DNA of 64,000 bases from Botrimarina colliarenosi (GCF_007859955.1 NZ_SJPR01000001.1:1-64000), one strand, 5' to 3'; counted from the first letter of the stretch, positions 26,295 through 34,328 are shown. Numbers and translations are program-made. The notes: a model not told the origin generated them from the letters alone.

Positions 26295-27167
26295 ATGCGC
26301 CTCCCCGATATCTACGCCGCGAACAAGTTCGCCCTCTCGTTCGAGCTCTTCCCGCCCAAGACCGAGGCGGGCGTTGAAGCCTTGTTTGGGCACGCCCAGA
26401 CGCTTGTGGGCTTCAAACCGGCTTATATTACCTGCACTTATGGAGCGGGCGGTTCCACCCAGGACCGCACCCTTGAGATCGCCGCGCGGGTGCGTAAGGA
26501 GTTCGGCCTGCCAGTCGCCACCCACCTAACGTGCGTCGGGCGCACCGCGGACCAGATCCGCGACTATCTGCGGCGGGCCGCGGAGGCCGACGTGACAAAC
26601 GTCGTCGCCCTCCGGGGCGACCCGCCGGCCGGGGAGACCGAGTTCCGCTTCACCGAGGGGGGCTTCCACTACGCCAACGAGCTGGTGGCGATGATCCACG
26701 AGGACTTCCCCGCGATGGGCGTCGCCGTCGGAGGCTATCCGGAGGTGCACCAAGAGGCGCCCAGCCCCGAGGCGGACCTCGACGCGCTGAAACGCAAGGT
26801 CGACGCCGGCGCGCACGCCATCATCACGCAGCTGTTCTACGACAACGAGGACTTCTTCCGCTTCCGCGACCGCTGCAATGCGGCTGGCATCGACGTACCG
26901 CTCATCCCGGGCCTGCTCCCCGTGACGAACGTATCGCAGGTCAAGCGGATCGCCTCGCTGTGCGGCGCCGGGCTGCCGGTGGCGTTCCTCTCGCAACTCG
27001 AGGCGTGCGGCGACGACGCCGCGGCGCAGTTCGACGTTGGCGTCGAGCAAGCGACCGTCCAGACGCAAGGCCTCGTCGACGCGGGGGTCCCCGGCATCCA
27101 TTACTACGTGCTGAACAAATCCGAGGCGGCGAGCCGCGTGTTGAAAGCCGTGAGGCTTGGGGGGTGA
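26295..27167 (+). CDS. metF: Methylenetetrahydrofolate reductase
   Basis: The product is 290 residues, the usual length of bacterial MetF. It reduces 5,10-methylene-THF to 5-methyl-THF for methionine synthesis, using FAD. Conserved blocks: SFELFPPKTEAG, YITCTYGAGGSTQDRT, THLTCVGRT, VVALRGDPPAGE, AHAIITQLFYDNEDFFRFRD, PLIPGLLPVTN and PGIHYYVLNKS. All are intact. The ATG at 26295 directly follows an AGCTGACAACC repeat tract; no SD is visible. No metE/metH lies nearby. Confidence 0.95.
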   Translation: MRLPDIYAANKFALSFELFPPKTEAGVEALFGHAQTLVGFKPAYITCTYGAGGSTQDRTLEIAARVRKEFGLPVATHLTCVGRTADQIRDYLRRAAEADVTNVVALRGDPPAGETEFRFTEGGFHYANELVAMIHEDFPAMGVAVGGYPEVHQEAPSPEADLDALKRKVDAGAHAIITQLFYDNEDFFRFRDRCNAAGIDVPLIPGLLPVTNVSQVKRIASLCGAGLPVAFLSQLEACGDDAAAQFDVGVEQATVQTQGLVDAGVPGIHYYVLNKSEAASRVLKAVRLGG

Positions 27168-27226
27168 GGACTGCGTCGAGCGGATTGGCGAATAGTCATC
27201 GGGCGATGGCGAAGCCGTCGCCCCCG

Positions 27227-27341
27227 TCCCCCTCCTTTGCAGGGAGGGGCTCGGGGAGGGTGACAACGCCCAGGACAGAAAAGCACACCTGTGAGGAACG
27301 CCTCGACCCTCCCCTAACCCCTCCCTAAAAAGGGAGGGGGA
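27227..27341. repeat. C/G-rich nested inverted repeat
   Basis: Two 35-36-bp arms at 27227-27261 and 27306-27341 are imperfect reverse complements about 44 bp apart, and each arm also folds on itself (CCCCCTCC / GGGAGGGG). It lies between metF and the kinase gene. Related CTCCC/GGGGAGGG sequence occurs at 53423-53534 and in brief at about 8041-8053. The G-runs could form quadruplexes. It may act as terminator or as remnant mobile DNA. Confidence 0.7.
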
Positions 27342-27414
27342 CGAAGGCGGCCGCTTCGCTGTCGAGATCGATCTTCTGCTTCAAGCCTAACCCCCTACCG
27401 AAGCACGCCTCCCG

Positions 27415-28929
27415 TTGGACGACCTCACTGGCTGCCGCCTGAACGACTACCAACTGCTCCGGCAGCTGGGGCGGGGGGCGATGGCGGCGGTCTATCTGGC
27501 GGAGCAGCAATCGCTCGCGCGTCGTGTCGCGGTCAAGGTGCTCGCCGCCGAACTCTGCCGCGACCGGGCCTACGTCGATCGTTTCCAGCACGAGGCCCGC
27601 TCGGCCGCGTCGTTGACCCACCCCGGGATTGTGCAGATCTACGAGGTCGGCGCCGCCGAGATCGACGGCGTCCGCCGCCATTACATCGCCCAAGAATACG
27701 TCGCGGGCGGCAGCCTCGGGCGTCAGATCCAGCGGAGCGGCGTCCTTGAGCCGGTCCGGGTGCTCGAGGTCCTCTGGCAAGTCGGGTCGGCCCTCGCCGC
27801 CGCCGCGGAGCAGGGCCTCGTCCATCGCGACATCAAGCCCGACAACCTGATGCTCGATCGGCTGGGCGCCGTGAAGGTGGCTGATTTTGGGCTCGCCCGC
27901 CTCCTCGAAGCCAACACCCCTCGGATGACGCAGGTCGGCGTCGCGATGGGGACGCCGCTCTACATGAGCCCCGAGCAGATCGAGGGACGCGAGGTCGACT
28001 CCCGCAGCGACCTCTACTCGCTCGGCGTGACGGCTTACCAACTCCTGACCGGCGACCCACCGTTCACCGGCGACACACCGCTGTCGGTCGCGGTACAGCA
28101 CCTCAACAGCGCGCCCGATCCGGTCGCCAAACGCCGCCCCAACACGCCCGCGGCGTTGGCGGCGGTCATCGACCGACTCATCCGCAAATCGCCGAGTGAC
28201 CGCTACGACTCGCCCAGCGCCCTGCTACAGGCGGTGTCCGAAGCCGCGCGGTCGGGGCAGTCCGAGGGGTGGGTGACCGCCTCGGGAGGACTCGGCGCGA
28301 CGCTGACCGGCGCGTCATCGATCGGCGGCTGGTCACCACGGACCGGGGACGACGTCGAAGCCCTCCAGCGGCTCGCCGCGGCGATGCACGCCGACTCGGG
28401 AAAGCAGGCGGCCTCGCGCGGCCGCCTGCGACGCATCGCGGCCGCCTCGCTGATCGGGCTGTTGGTTGGCGCTGTCGTTGGCGGCGCTACCGCTCCTCGG
28501 GCGGTGCTGCGGTCGAGTGCGATCCGTGTCGAACGCTTCGAGACGGTTCAGCAGCAGCTCTTCCACGCCAAGATGGCCGAGACTCCCGACGCCTGGCAGG
28601 CGGTCCTGAGGTACCACCCCGAAGCCGACGCGTTGTACCACCGCCTTGCCCAGCGAAGTCTCGCCCTCTGTCTGCTGCGACGCGACGACGCCGCGGGCGC
28701 CGCCCGGGTGCTGGAGTCGCTGCCCGACGACGCCAACTCAAACGGCGGACACGATCTGGCAGTCGCCGCGGCCCGGGTCGTCGCCTACGACCGACTAGGT
28801 CAGGACGACAAAGCCCGCACGGCGGGCGCGACACTCTCGGGGGCGTCGCGGCAGGAACTCGACGAGCTGGCCCGGGTTGTCCCGGAGCTAGCCGCTCAGA
28901 GCACCGAAGTCTTACAGCGGCTCCAGTAG
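27415..28929 (+). CDS. Membrane-anchored Ser/Thr protein kinase (PknB-like)
   Basis: The product is 504 residues. The kinase domain at about 12-275 has the glycine loop LGRGAMAAVYLAE, VAVKVL (ATP lysine), HRDIKPDN (catalytic Asp, about 137), DFG (about 156), the SPE of the activation segment and DLYSLGVTAYQLLTG. A single membrane helix lies near 342-362 (IAAASLIGLLVGAVVGGAT). The C-terminal part of about 130 residues is helical and TPR-like, presumably outside the cytoplasm. The start must be TTG at 27415, because an in-frame TAA ends at 27390 with no ATG or GTG between. Such a kinase could produce phosphothreonine ligands for the FHA proteins at 1116 and 38529. Confidence 0.9.
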   Translation: MDDLTGCRLNDYQLLRQLGRGAMAAVYLAEQQSLARRVAVKVLAAELCRDRAYVDRFQHEARSAASLTHPGIVQIYEVGAAEIDGVRRHYIAQEYVAGGSLGRQIQRSGVLEPVRVLEVLWQVGSALAAAAEQGLVHRDIKPDNLMLDRLGAVKVADFGLARLLEANTPRMTQVGVAMGTPLYMSPEQIEGREVDSRSDLYSLGVTAYQLLTGDPPFTGDTPLSVAVQHLNSAPDPVAKRRPNTPAALAAVIDRLIRKSPSDRYDSPSALLQAVSEAARSGQSEGWVTASGGLGATLTGASSIGGWSPRTGDDVEALQRLAAAMHADSGKQAASRGRLRRIAAASLIGLLVGAVVGGATAPRAVLRSSAIRVERFETVQQQLFHAKMAETPDAWQAVLRYHPEADALYHRLAQRSLALCLLRRDDAAGAARVLESLPDDANSNGGHDLAVAAARVVAYDRLGQDDKARTAGATLSGASRQELDELARVVPELAAQSTEVLQRLQ

Positions 28930-28945
28930 CGTGCCGGACCGTGGA

Positions 28946-29038
28946 TGCACGAATAGTGCACACATGAACCCTATTTGTGCTGGGTTTTGGCCGCGCGATG
29001 TGATAGCTTCACGCCAGGTAAGTGATTTTATGTTCACT
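28946..29038. promoter_or_regulatory. Palindrome cluster upstream of the micro-protein/HTH pair
   Basis: The 123-bp leader between the kinase stop and the micro-protein ATG holds three short inverted repeats: TGCAC-GAATA-GTGCA (28946-28960), GTGA-TAGCT-TCAC (29000-29012) and AGTGA-N8-TCACT (29021-29038). The region is AT-richer than its surroundings. The last two share a GTGA/TCAC half-site, as expected for repeated binding sites of one regulator, plausibly the HTH protein encoded at 29237. Confidence 0.5.
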
Positions 29039-29052
29039 ATCTGGAGTTGGCC

Positions 29053-29181
29053 ATGCGAAAGATCAGCGGCGGCGGATTGGTGGCGCTCGGGGACGCCGAT
29101 TGGGACTTTTTTCTCCCCGATGACGACGAGACCTACCCCGAGCCGGGCGACTTCTGGATCGAACGGGACGACGAGGACTGA
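29053..29181 (+). CDS. 42-residue acidic micro-protein
   Basis: The frame begins MRKISGGGLVALGDADWDFF, continues LPDDDETYPEPGDFWIERDD and ends ED. The start is basic, the rest strongly acidic and rich in Trp and Phe. It has no signal peptide or membrane segment and I recognise no domain. It ends 55 bp before a same-strand HTH/zinc-ribbon gene and shares its upstream palindromes, so the two are probably cotranscribed. It could be a small inhibitor or partner of that protein. Coding status is inferred from the clean short frame, position and composition; the SD is weak (CTGGAG at 29041-29046). Confidence 0.6.
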   Translation: MRKISGGGLVALGDADWDFFLPDDDETYPEPGDFWIERDDED

Positions 29182-29236
29182 CGCGCGAAACAGCCGCGTA
29201 CTTTTCTTCCTGTCCCCTTTCCTGCGGAGGAGCCTT

Positions 29237-29518
29237 ATGTTGGCGTTGGAGCAAGTTCTTGAGGTGCGGCGGCTGCTCGACGAGGGTCAGCTGTCGCGAC
29301 GGGCCATCGCGGCCGCCACGGGCGTCAGCCGTGGGTCGGTCGGTGCGATCGCCAAGGGCGAGCGGGGTCTCTTCGGCGCTCCGCCCGTGGAGCCCGAGGT
29401 TTTCCGCTCGGCGGCGGCCCAGCGGTGCCCGGGTTGTGGCGGCATGGTCTTCTTGCCATGCGTGCTCTGCGAGGCGGTGGCGCACCGCCAGGCGGTCGAG
29501 GGGGCGCGGGCCGCCTAG
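29237..29518 (+). CDS. Small HTH plus zinc-ribbon protein
   Basis: The product is 93 residues. Residues 1-45 form a resolvase/Hin-like helix-turn-helix (VRRLLDEGQLSRRAIAAATG then VSRGSVGAIAKGER). Residues about 65-80 hold four cysteines (CPGCGGMVFLPCVLC), a compact zinc-ribbon. It has one of the best SD sites in the window, GGAGG about 6 bp before the ATG at 29237. Short HTH-ribbon proteins of this kind are recurrent in planctomycetes by my recollection, function unknown. It likely binds DNA and may autoregulate through the palindromes at 28946-29038. Confidence 0.8.
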   Translation: MLALEQVLEVRRLLDEGQLSRRAIAAATGVSRGSVGAIAKGERGLFGAPPVEPEVFRSAAAQRCPGCGGMVFLPCVLCEAVAHRQAVEGARAA

Positions 29519-29838
29519 GGCGGTCCTGCAACCGGCGCCGACGGCCTAATCGGCAAGGCCGACCCGGACCGGCCGCGCGTTGCGGGCCGAATGCCGCCGC
29601 CGGGCGCGACAACGTCCGACATGCTTGGGCAGCCTTGCCACTTGGCTACGATCGAGGGCCCGGTTCCGAGTTGCGTCGGAACGGGGCCCTCCTTTTCTGC
29701 GCGGCGTGGTAGGTTTTCGGCAGGGGCCGCCGATTGGCAGCCTCTGGGGTGGCCGTTAGACTGCGGTTCGCCCGGTTTGCCCGGTGTTTGAGAATGCCTT
29801 GTCCCGCGTCCCGTTCCCACTTTCGGAGAGAGTAGTTG
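29519..29838. other. 320-bp region before gltA
   Basis: No gene is supported here. The first 130 bp are very GC-rich with several possible short stems. The only clear element is the terminator at 29654-29698. Between it and gltA (29699-29838) there is no consensus promoter that I can identify; CGGAGAG at about 29824-29830 is the gltA SD. Confidence 0.5.
29654..29698 (+). terminator. Rho-independent terminator
   Basis: GAGGGCCCGGTTCCGA (29654-29669) pairs with TCGGAACGGGGCCCTC (29676-29691) with one mismatch around a 6-nt loop, followed by CTTTTCT. It would end transcription from the micro-protein/HTH pair ahead of gltA. It lies 135 bp past the HTH stop codon, leaving room for a long 3' UTR or a small RNA. 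Confidence 0.85.
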
Positions 29839-31125
29839 ATGGCCGACGCCGCCAAGCTAACGATTGGCGAGAAGACCCTCGAGTTGCCGCTTATTGTCGG
29901 CACAGAGAATGAGGTCGGGCTCGACATCTCGAAGCTCCGCGCCCAGACCGGCGCGATCACCGTCGACGAGGGCTTCGTCAACACCGGTTCGACCGAGAGC
30001 GCAATCACGTTCCTCAACGGCGAGGAAGGGATCCTGCGCTACCGCGGGTACGCCATCGAGACGCTTGCCGAGAACTGCGACTTCGTCGAGGTCTGCTACT
30101 TGCTGCTGCACGGCGAGCTGCCCGACGCGGCGCAGATCGACGCCTTCCGGACCGACCTCCGCCAGCACTCGATGCTGCACGAGGACATGCGGAAGTTCTT
30201 CGACGGCTTCCAACACGACGCCCACCCGATGGCGATCCTCAGCAGCGTGATCCACGCGCTGAGCACGTTCTACGCCGACTCGCTCGACGTGAACAACCCG
30301 GACCACGTCCACCGCTGCAGCATGCGGCTGTTGGCCAAGGCGCCGACGATCGCCGCCTACGCTCACAAGAAGTCGATCGGCCAGCCGTACGTCTACCCGG
30401 ACAACGAGTTGGGCTACTGCGAGAACTTCTTGCAGATGATGTTCAGCGTGCCCGCGGAGAAGTACGAGATCAGCAAGGTGGCCGCCAAGGCGCTGAACCT
30501 GCTGCTGATTGTCCACGCCGACCACGAGCAGAACTGCAGCACCAGCACGGTGCGGATGGTCGGCTCGAGCGACGCGAACCTGTTCGCCTCGATCTCGGCC
30601 GGCGTCGCCGCGCTGTCGGGCCCGCTGCACGGCGGGGCCAACGAGGCGTGCGTCGCGATGCTCGACCAGATCCGCGACGACGGCGCCGACGTCGAAAAGT
30701 ACGTCGACATGGCCAAGGACAAGTCGAACGGCTTCCGTCTGATGGGCTTCGGCCACCGCGTCTACAAGAGCTTCGACCCGCGGGCGCAGATCATCAAGCA
30801 GGTCTGCCACGACCTGATCGAAGAGGGCCATATCAACGACCCGATCTTCGAGATCGCCAAGAAGCTCGAACAGGTCGCCCTCACCGACGAGTACTTCGTC
30901 GAGCGGAAGCTCTACCCGAACGTCGACTTCTACTCGGGCGTCATCTACCGGGCGCTCGGCATCCCGGTCGAGATGTTCACCGTCCTCTTCGCGATCGGCC
31001 GCATGCCGGGCTGGATCGCTCACTGGCAAGAGATGCGGGACAGCCCCGGCAAGCGGATCTACCGCCCGCGGCAGATCTACACCGGCCCGACCGAGCGCGA
31101 TTTTGTGGCGTTGAAGGACCGGTAG
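29839..31125 (+). CDS. gltA: Citrate synthase
   Basis: The product is 428 residues, the size of type II (hexameric) citrate synthases. It condenses acetyl-CoA and oxaloacetate at entry to the TCA cycle. Visible blocks: GILRYRGYAIETLAENCDF, SSVIHALSTFYADS, LNLLLIVHADHEQNCSTSTV, GPLHGGANEACVAML, LMGFGHRVYKSFDPRA (active-site His, about 303) and NVDFYSGVIYRALG (catalytic Asp). ATG at 29839 is preferred over the TTG one codon upstream because of the spacing to the GGAGAG SD. Confidence 0.97.
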   Translation: MADAAKLTIGEKTLELPLIVGTENEVGLDISKLRAQTGAITVDEGFVNTGSTESAITFLNGEEGILRYRGYAIETLAENCDFVEVCYLLLHGELPDAAQIDAFRTDLRQHSMLHEDMRKFFDGFQHDAHPMAILSSVIHALSTFYADSLDVNNPDHVHRCSMRLLAKAPTIAAYAHKKSIGQPYVYPDNELGYCENFLQMMFSVPAEKYEISKVAAKALNLLLIVHADHEQNCSTSTVRMVGSSDANLFASISAGVAALSGPLHGGANEACVAMLDQIRDDGADVEKYVDMAKDKSNGFRLMGFGHRVYKSFDPRAQIIKQVCHDLIEEGHINDPIFEIAKKLEQVALTDEYFVERKLYPNVDFYSGVIYRALGIPVEMFTVLFAIGRMPGWIAHWQEMRDSPGKRIYRPRQIYTGPTERDFVALKDR

Positions 31126-31192
31126 CTTCACTCGCGGGTTCGCTCAAGAGCGTCTAGTTCTCCGCCGGCGTTCGGAACCGTCTCAAAGCACA

Positions 31193-31233
31193 ACGCTCTG
31201 GCCGCGCGCCACGCGGCCAGAGCGTCTTTTGTT
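31193..31233. terminator. Bidirectional intrinsic terminator after gltA
   Basis: ACGCTCTGGCCGCG (31193-31206) and CGCGGCCAGAGCGT (31212-31225) are perfect 14-bp arms with a 5-nt loop. CTTTTGTTT follows on the plus strand, and AAAGCACA precedes the left arm. It separates the convergent gltA and DUF3365 genes. Confidence 0.9.
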
Positions 31234-31255
31234 TGAACCCAGCGTTGCGTCGCCG

Positions 31256-31831
31256 TTACTCGATCAGCGACTTGTAGCCGAGCACGCCGATCGCGGCGCC
31301 GGGCGCGGCGTCTTCGTAATGGGGATGGCACATCACGCACTTGGGCAGCACGACGGGGATCGCGGTGGCGGCGCGGAGATAGCGCTTGCCGTCTTCGGTG
31401 AAGACTTCGTCGTAGTAGGCCTCGCCTTTCTTGATGACATCGACCGCGCGTTGCTCGAAGCCGGGCAGGGGGGAGTTTTCGTCGTTGTAAGGTTCGCCGG
31501 TCGCGTCGATCAGACGCACCTCGTGCCAGCCGTTGTCCTTGGCCGCCTCGAACAATTTCTTGAAGGCCACCCCAGCCGGCATGTCGGTGTCTTCGGTGAC
31601 GTAGTTCTCGGTGATCAGAACGATCCCATGCTTGTAGATCCCGTCGATCATCCGCACCTGCTTGCGGGTGCGCTGGAGCGCCTCGTCGACCGGTGTCCCC
31701 GTCGTTGGCGCCTTGTCGGGGATGGCTTCCGCACCGCTTGAATGATCGGCCAGCAACGGCGCCAGGGCGAACACGGACGCGGCGCACCACAGGGGGACGA
31801 AGCGTGCGAACGGAAGGGGCGTGAATCGCAT
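31256..31831 (-). CDS. DUF3365 / Tll0287-like heme protein, exported
   Basis: The product is 191 residues with an N-terminal signal peptide (FVPLWCAASVFALAPLLADH). The body (YKHGIVLITENYVTEDTDMP, then GVAFKKLFEAAKDNGWHEVR) and the single c-type heme site CVMCH near residue 167 are typical of the Tll0287-like DUF3365 domain, a PAS-like heme sensor or redox fold. It should bind covalent heme outside the cytoplasm. It lies 13 bp downstream of an NsrR-like Rrf2 gene on the same strand, so it is probably cotranscribed and controlled by nitric oxide or redox state. It ends at the terminator shared with gltA. Confidence 0.85.
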   Translation of the reverse strand: MRFTPLPFARFVPLWCAASVFALAPLLADHSSGAEAIPDKAPTTGTPVDEALQRTRKQVRMIDGIYKHGIVLITENYVTEDTDMPAGVAFKKLFEAAKDNGWHEVRLIDATGEPYNDENSPLPGFEQRAVDVIKKGEAYYDEVFTEDGKRYLRAATAIPVVLPKCVMCHPHYEDAAPGAAIGVLGYKSLIE

Positions 31832-31844
31832 GGGGGGTCTCCGG

Positions 31845-32279
31845 TCAGGTGTCGAAAGGAAGATTTCTGAGGCCGCCCTGCTGCCGTCGGGTGCAGAGGT
31901 CGGCGATGGTGAACTCGGACAACGCGTCGTAGAATGCCCGCTCGGCGCGGATCAAGGCTCGGCGAAGTCGGCATCCGGGTTCGAGGGGGCACACCTCGGG
32001 GTTCTCAACGCACTCCAGCAGGCCGTTCCGCCCTTCGAAGCGTTCGACAACCTCGCGGAGGGCGATCTGTTCAGCGGGCAGCGCCAGCGAGACGCCGCCC
32101 CCCCGGCCGGGAGTCGTCCTCACGTAGCCGTGCTTCGCCAGCAACTGGATCACCTTCACGAGGTGGTCCTTCGAGATGACGAATTTCGTAGCGATGTCTT
32201 CCGAACGGGCCGTCTGCCCCGTGTACCCGAGGTACATGAGGGTCCGCAGGGCGTAGTCGGTTTGAATTCGCAGTTTCAT
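31845..32279 (-). CDS. Rrf2-family regulator, NsrR-like
   Basis: The product is 144 residues from the ATG at 32279; the longer open frame to 32387 lacks similarity. The N-terminal winged HTH (MKLRIQTDYALRTLMYLGYT, ATKFVISKDHLVKVIQLLAK) and wing TTPGRGGGVSLAL are typical of Rrf2. Three cysteines spaced C-x6-C-x5-C (near 96, 103 and 109) match the iron-sulfur ligand region of NsrR/IscR-type sensors. The spacing is closest to NsrR, which senses nitric oxide. It is the first gene of a two-gene unit with the DUF3365 heme protein. I could not define its operator in the 135-bp divergent region upstream. Confidence 0.85.
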   Translation of the reverse strand: MKLRIQTDYALRTLMYLGYTGQTARSEDIATKFVISKDHLVKVIQLLAKHGYVRTTPGRGGGVSLALPAEQIALREVVERFEGRNGLLECVENPEVCPLEPGCRLRRALIRAERAFYDALSEFTIADLCTRRQQGGLRNLPFDT

Positions 32280-32414
32280 GATGGTGAATGTGGAGTCAAA
32301 TTTACCTGTTAGTCGCCGCGGCGCGTGAAACTGGCGCCAGAATGCCACTTTGAACACCCCCCCCACGCAGCGACGCCGGCAAACCACACCACCTGATTAC
32401 CCCGGAGAGACCGA

Positions 32415-34205
32415 ATGCTTTGCAACACTGCCCGCGTTCTTGTCGCGTTCCTCACGATGCTTCTCGCAGCGCCTTCGGTGGCCGCAACGCCCGACGCTTC
32501 TCCGAGCGCGTCGCTCGAAGCAATTCTCGACGAGGTCTGGCAGTGGCGTCTCCACGAGTGGCCGCAGTTCGCCACGCGGTGCGGCGACAGCCGTTACAAC
32601 GACCGCTTGGCGAGCGTCTCGCTAGCCGACGCCGACCGGGCGGCCGCCAGCGACGCCAAGTTCCGCCAGCGCCTGCGGGCGATCGACCGCAACGCGCTCA
32701 CCAAAAACGAGCGGCTGGAACGTGACCTGCTCGAGCGTGACCTAGCCGACTCGCTCGCCGAGTACGCCGCGGGACAACACCTGGCGCCGATCAACAACCG
32801 TAGCGGCTTCCACGTCGAGTTCCCGGAACTGCCCGACGATTCGCCGCTCGAAACGGTCAAGGATTACGAGAACTACCTGGCGCGGCTGCGGGCCTTCGGG
32901 GACTACGCCGATGGCCATATCGAGTTGATGCGGGCCGGCGTCCAGAAGGGGCTGACCCTGCCGTCGGTGATCCTCGAAGGCTACGAGTCGTCGATCGACT
33001 CTCACGTCGTTGAGGACCCGACGAAGAGCCTGCTCTACAAGCCGTTCAAGGAGTTCCCGGTTGGCGTGCCCGAGTCGGAGTACGAGCGACTGCGGACCGA
33101 CGCGCGCGAGGCGATCCTCTCGTCGGTCGTGGCGGGCTACCGGCGGTTCGGCGAGTTCATGGCGGACGAGTACGTCCCCAACTGCCGGTCGACGATCGGC
33201 GCGTCGGCGCTGCCGGGGGGGCGAGACTACTACCGGCACTGCGTCCGCAAATTCACGACGCTCGATACGACGCCCGAGGAAGTGCACCGTGTCGGGTTGG
33301 CGGAGGTCGAGCGGATCCGTGGCGAGATGGACGCCCTTATCACGAAGATCGGCTTCGAGACCGACGAGGAGGACCGCTTCGCCGCCTTCGTCGAGCACCT
33401 GCGGACGGCGCCGGAGTTCTACGCAAAGACCGACAAGGAGCTGATGGCGACGACGGCGGCGATCCTCAAGCGGATGGATGGGGAGTTGCCGTCGCTGTTC
33501 GGCCGTCTGCCGCGGATGCCCTACGGTCTGAAGCCGATCCCCGCCTACATCGCCCCGAAGACGACGTTCGCGTACTACAAGTCGCCGGCCGGCGACGGCA
33601 AGGTGGCGGGCTTCTTCTTCCTGAACACGTACGACCTCTCGGCGCGGCCGATGTACATGCTCGAAGCGCTCGCGCTGCACGAAGCGGTTCCGGGGCATCA
33701 CCTGCAGATCGCGCTACAGCAAGAGCTGGAAGGGCTCTCGCCGCTCCGCAAGTACGGCGGCTTCACCGCTTTTGTTGAGGGATGGGCGCTCTACGCCGAG
33801 CGGCTCGGCGTCGAGGCCGGTTTCTACGAGGACCCGTATAGCGACTTCGGTCGGCTGACGATGGAGGTGTGGCGCGCCGCGCGGTTGGTCGTCGACACCG
33901 GGATGCACTTCAAGGGTTGGAGCCGTCAGCAGGCGATCGACTACATGGCCGCCAACTCGGCGATGTCGATGCACGAGATCCGGTCCGAGATCGACCGCTA
34001 TATCGGCTGGCCCGGACAGGCCCTCGCCTACAAGACGGGTGAGCTAAAGATCCGCGAGCTGCGCGGCGTGGCGGAAGAACGGCTCGGCGAGCGGTTTGAC
34101 CTCCGGGCGTTTCACGATGCGGTGCTCGAGAACGGCGCCTTGCCGCTGGTGACGCTCGAAGAGCTCGTCGGCGAATGGATCGACGACCAAGCGGCGGGTG
34201 GCTGA
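32415..34205 (+). CDS. Exported DUF885 metallopeptidase-like protein
   Basis: The product is 596 residues with a signal peptide (ARVLVAFLTMLLAAPSVAA). It is the full length of DUF885 proteins, which carry a zinc-peptidase motif: HEAVPGHH at about 423-430, then FVEGWALYAERLG with its conserved Glu. Other family blocks are YMLEALALHE and SAMSMHEIRSEIDRYIGWPG, and GQALAYKTGELKIRELR. The key residues are intact, so periplasmic peptidase activity is likely though no substrate is established for the family. It is divergent from the Rrf2 gene. Confidence 0.85.
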   Translation: MLCNTARVLVAFLTMLLAAPSVAATPDASPSASLEAILDEVWQWRLHEWPQFATRCGDSRYNDRLASVSLADADRAAASDAKFRQRLRAIDRNALTKNERLERDLLERDLADSLAEYAAGQHLAPINNRSGFHVEFPELPDDSPLETVKDYENYLARLRAFGDYADGHIELMRAGVQKGLTLPSVILEGYESSIDSHVVEDPTKSLLYKPFKEFPVGVPESEYERLRTDAREAILSSVVAGYRRFGEFMADEYVPNCRSTIGASALPGGRDYYRHCVRKFTTLDTTPEEVHRVGLAEVERIRGEMDALITKIGFETDEEDRFAAFVEHLRTAPEFYAKTDKELMATTAAILKRMDGELPSLFGRLPRMPYGLKPIPAYIAPKTTFAYYKSPAGDGKVAGFFFLNTYDLSARPMYMLEALALHEAVPGHHLQIALQQELEGLSPLRKYGGFTAFVEGWALYAERLGVEAGFYEDPYSDFGRLTMEVWRAARLVVDTGMHFKGWSRQQAIDYMAANSAMSMHEIRSEIDRYIGWPGQALAYKTGELKIRELRGVAEERLGERFDLRAFHDAVLENGALPLVTLEELVGEWIDDQAAGG

Positions 34206-34227
34206 CTCCGTGCGTCCGACCCTCGGC

Positions 34228-34292
34228 GAGCCGTCGGCGTTAGCCGCGGGTGAATCAAGAGTGACGCCACCCGCGGCTAGCGCCGACGGCTC
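34228..34292. terminator. Long palindromic repeat between convergent genes
   Basis: Two 25-bp arms (34228-34252 and 34268-34292) pair with a single G-U around a 15-nt loop. The arm contains GCCGTCGGCG-TTAGCCGCGG. There is no U-tract, but a hairpin of this size between convergent genes can end both transcripts. A related element with the same CTAGC core is at 53282-53342. This type of palindrome is familiar from Pirellulales intergenic DNA, from general knowledge and not checked here. Confidence 0.7.
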
Positions 34293-34328
34293 ACTTTGAT
34301 TCGCCTTTGGCGATTGGGCGCTAGCGGA

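Noticed and set aside
29857..31131. 424-residue minus-strand frame antisense to gltA
   Set aside because: Shadow frame of a highly conserved citrate synthase gene; low-complexity Val/Asp/Arg composition and no family.
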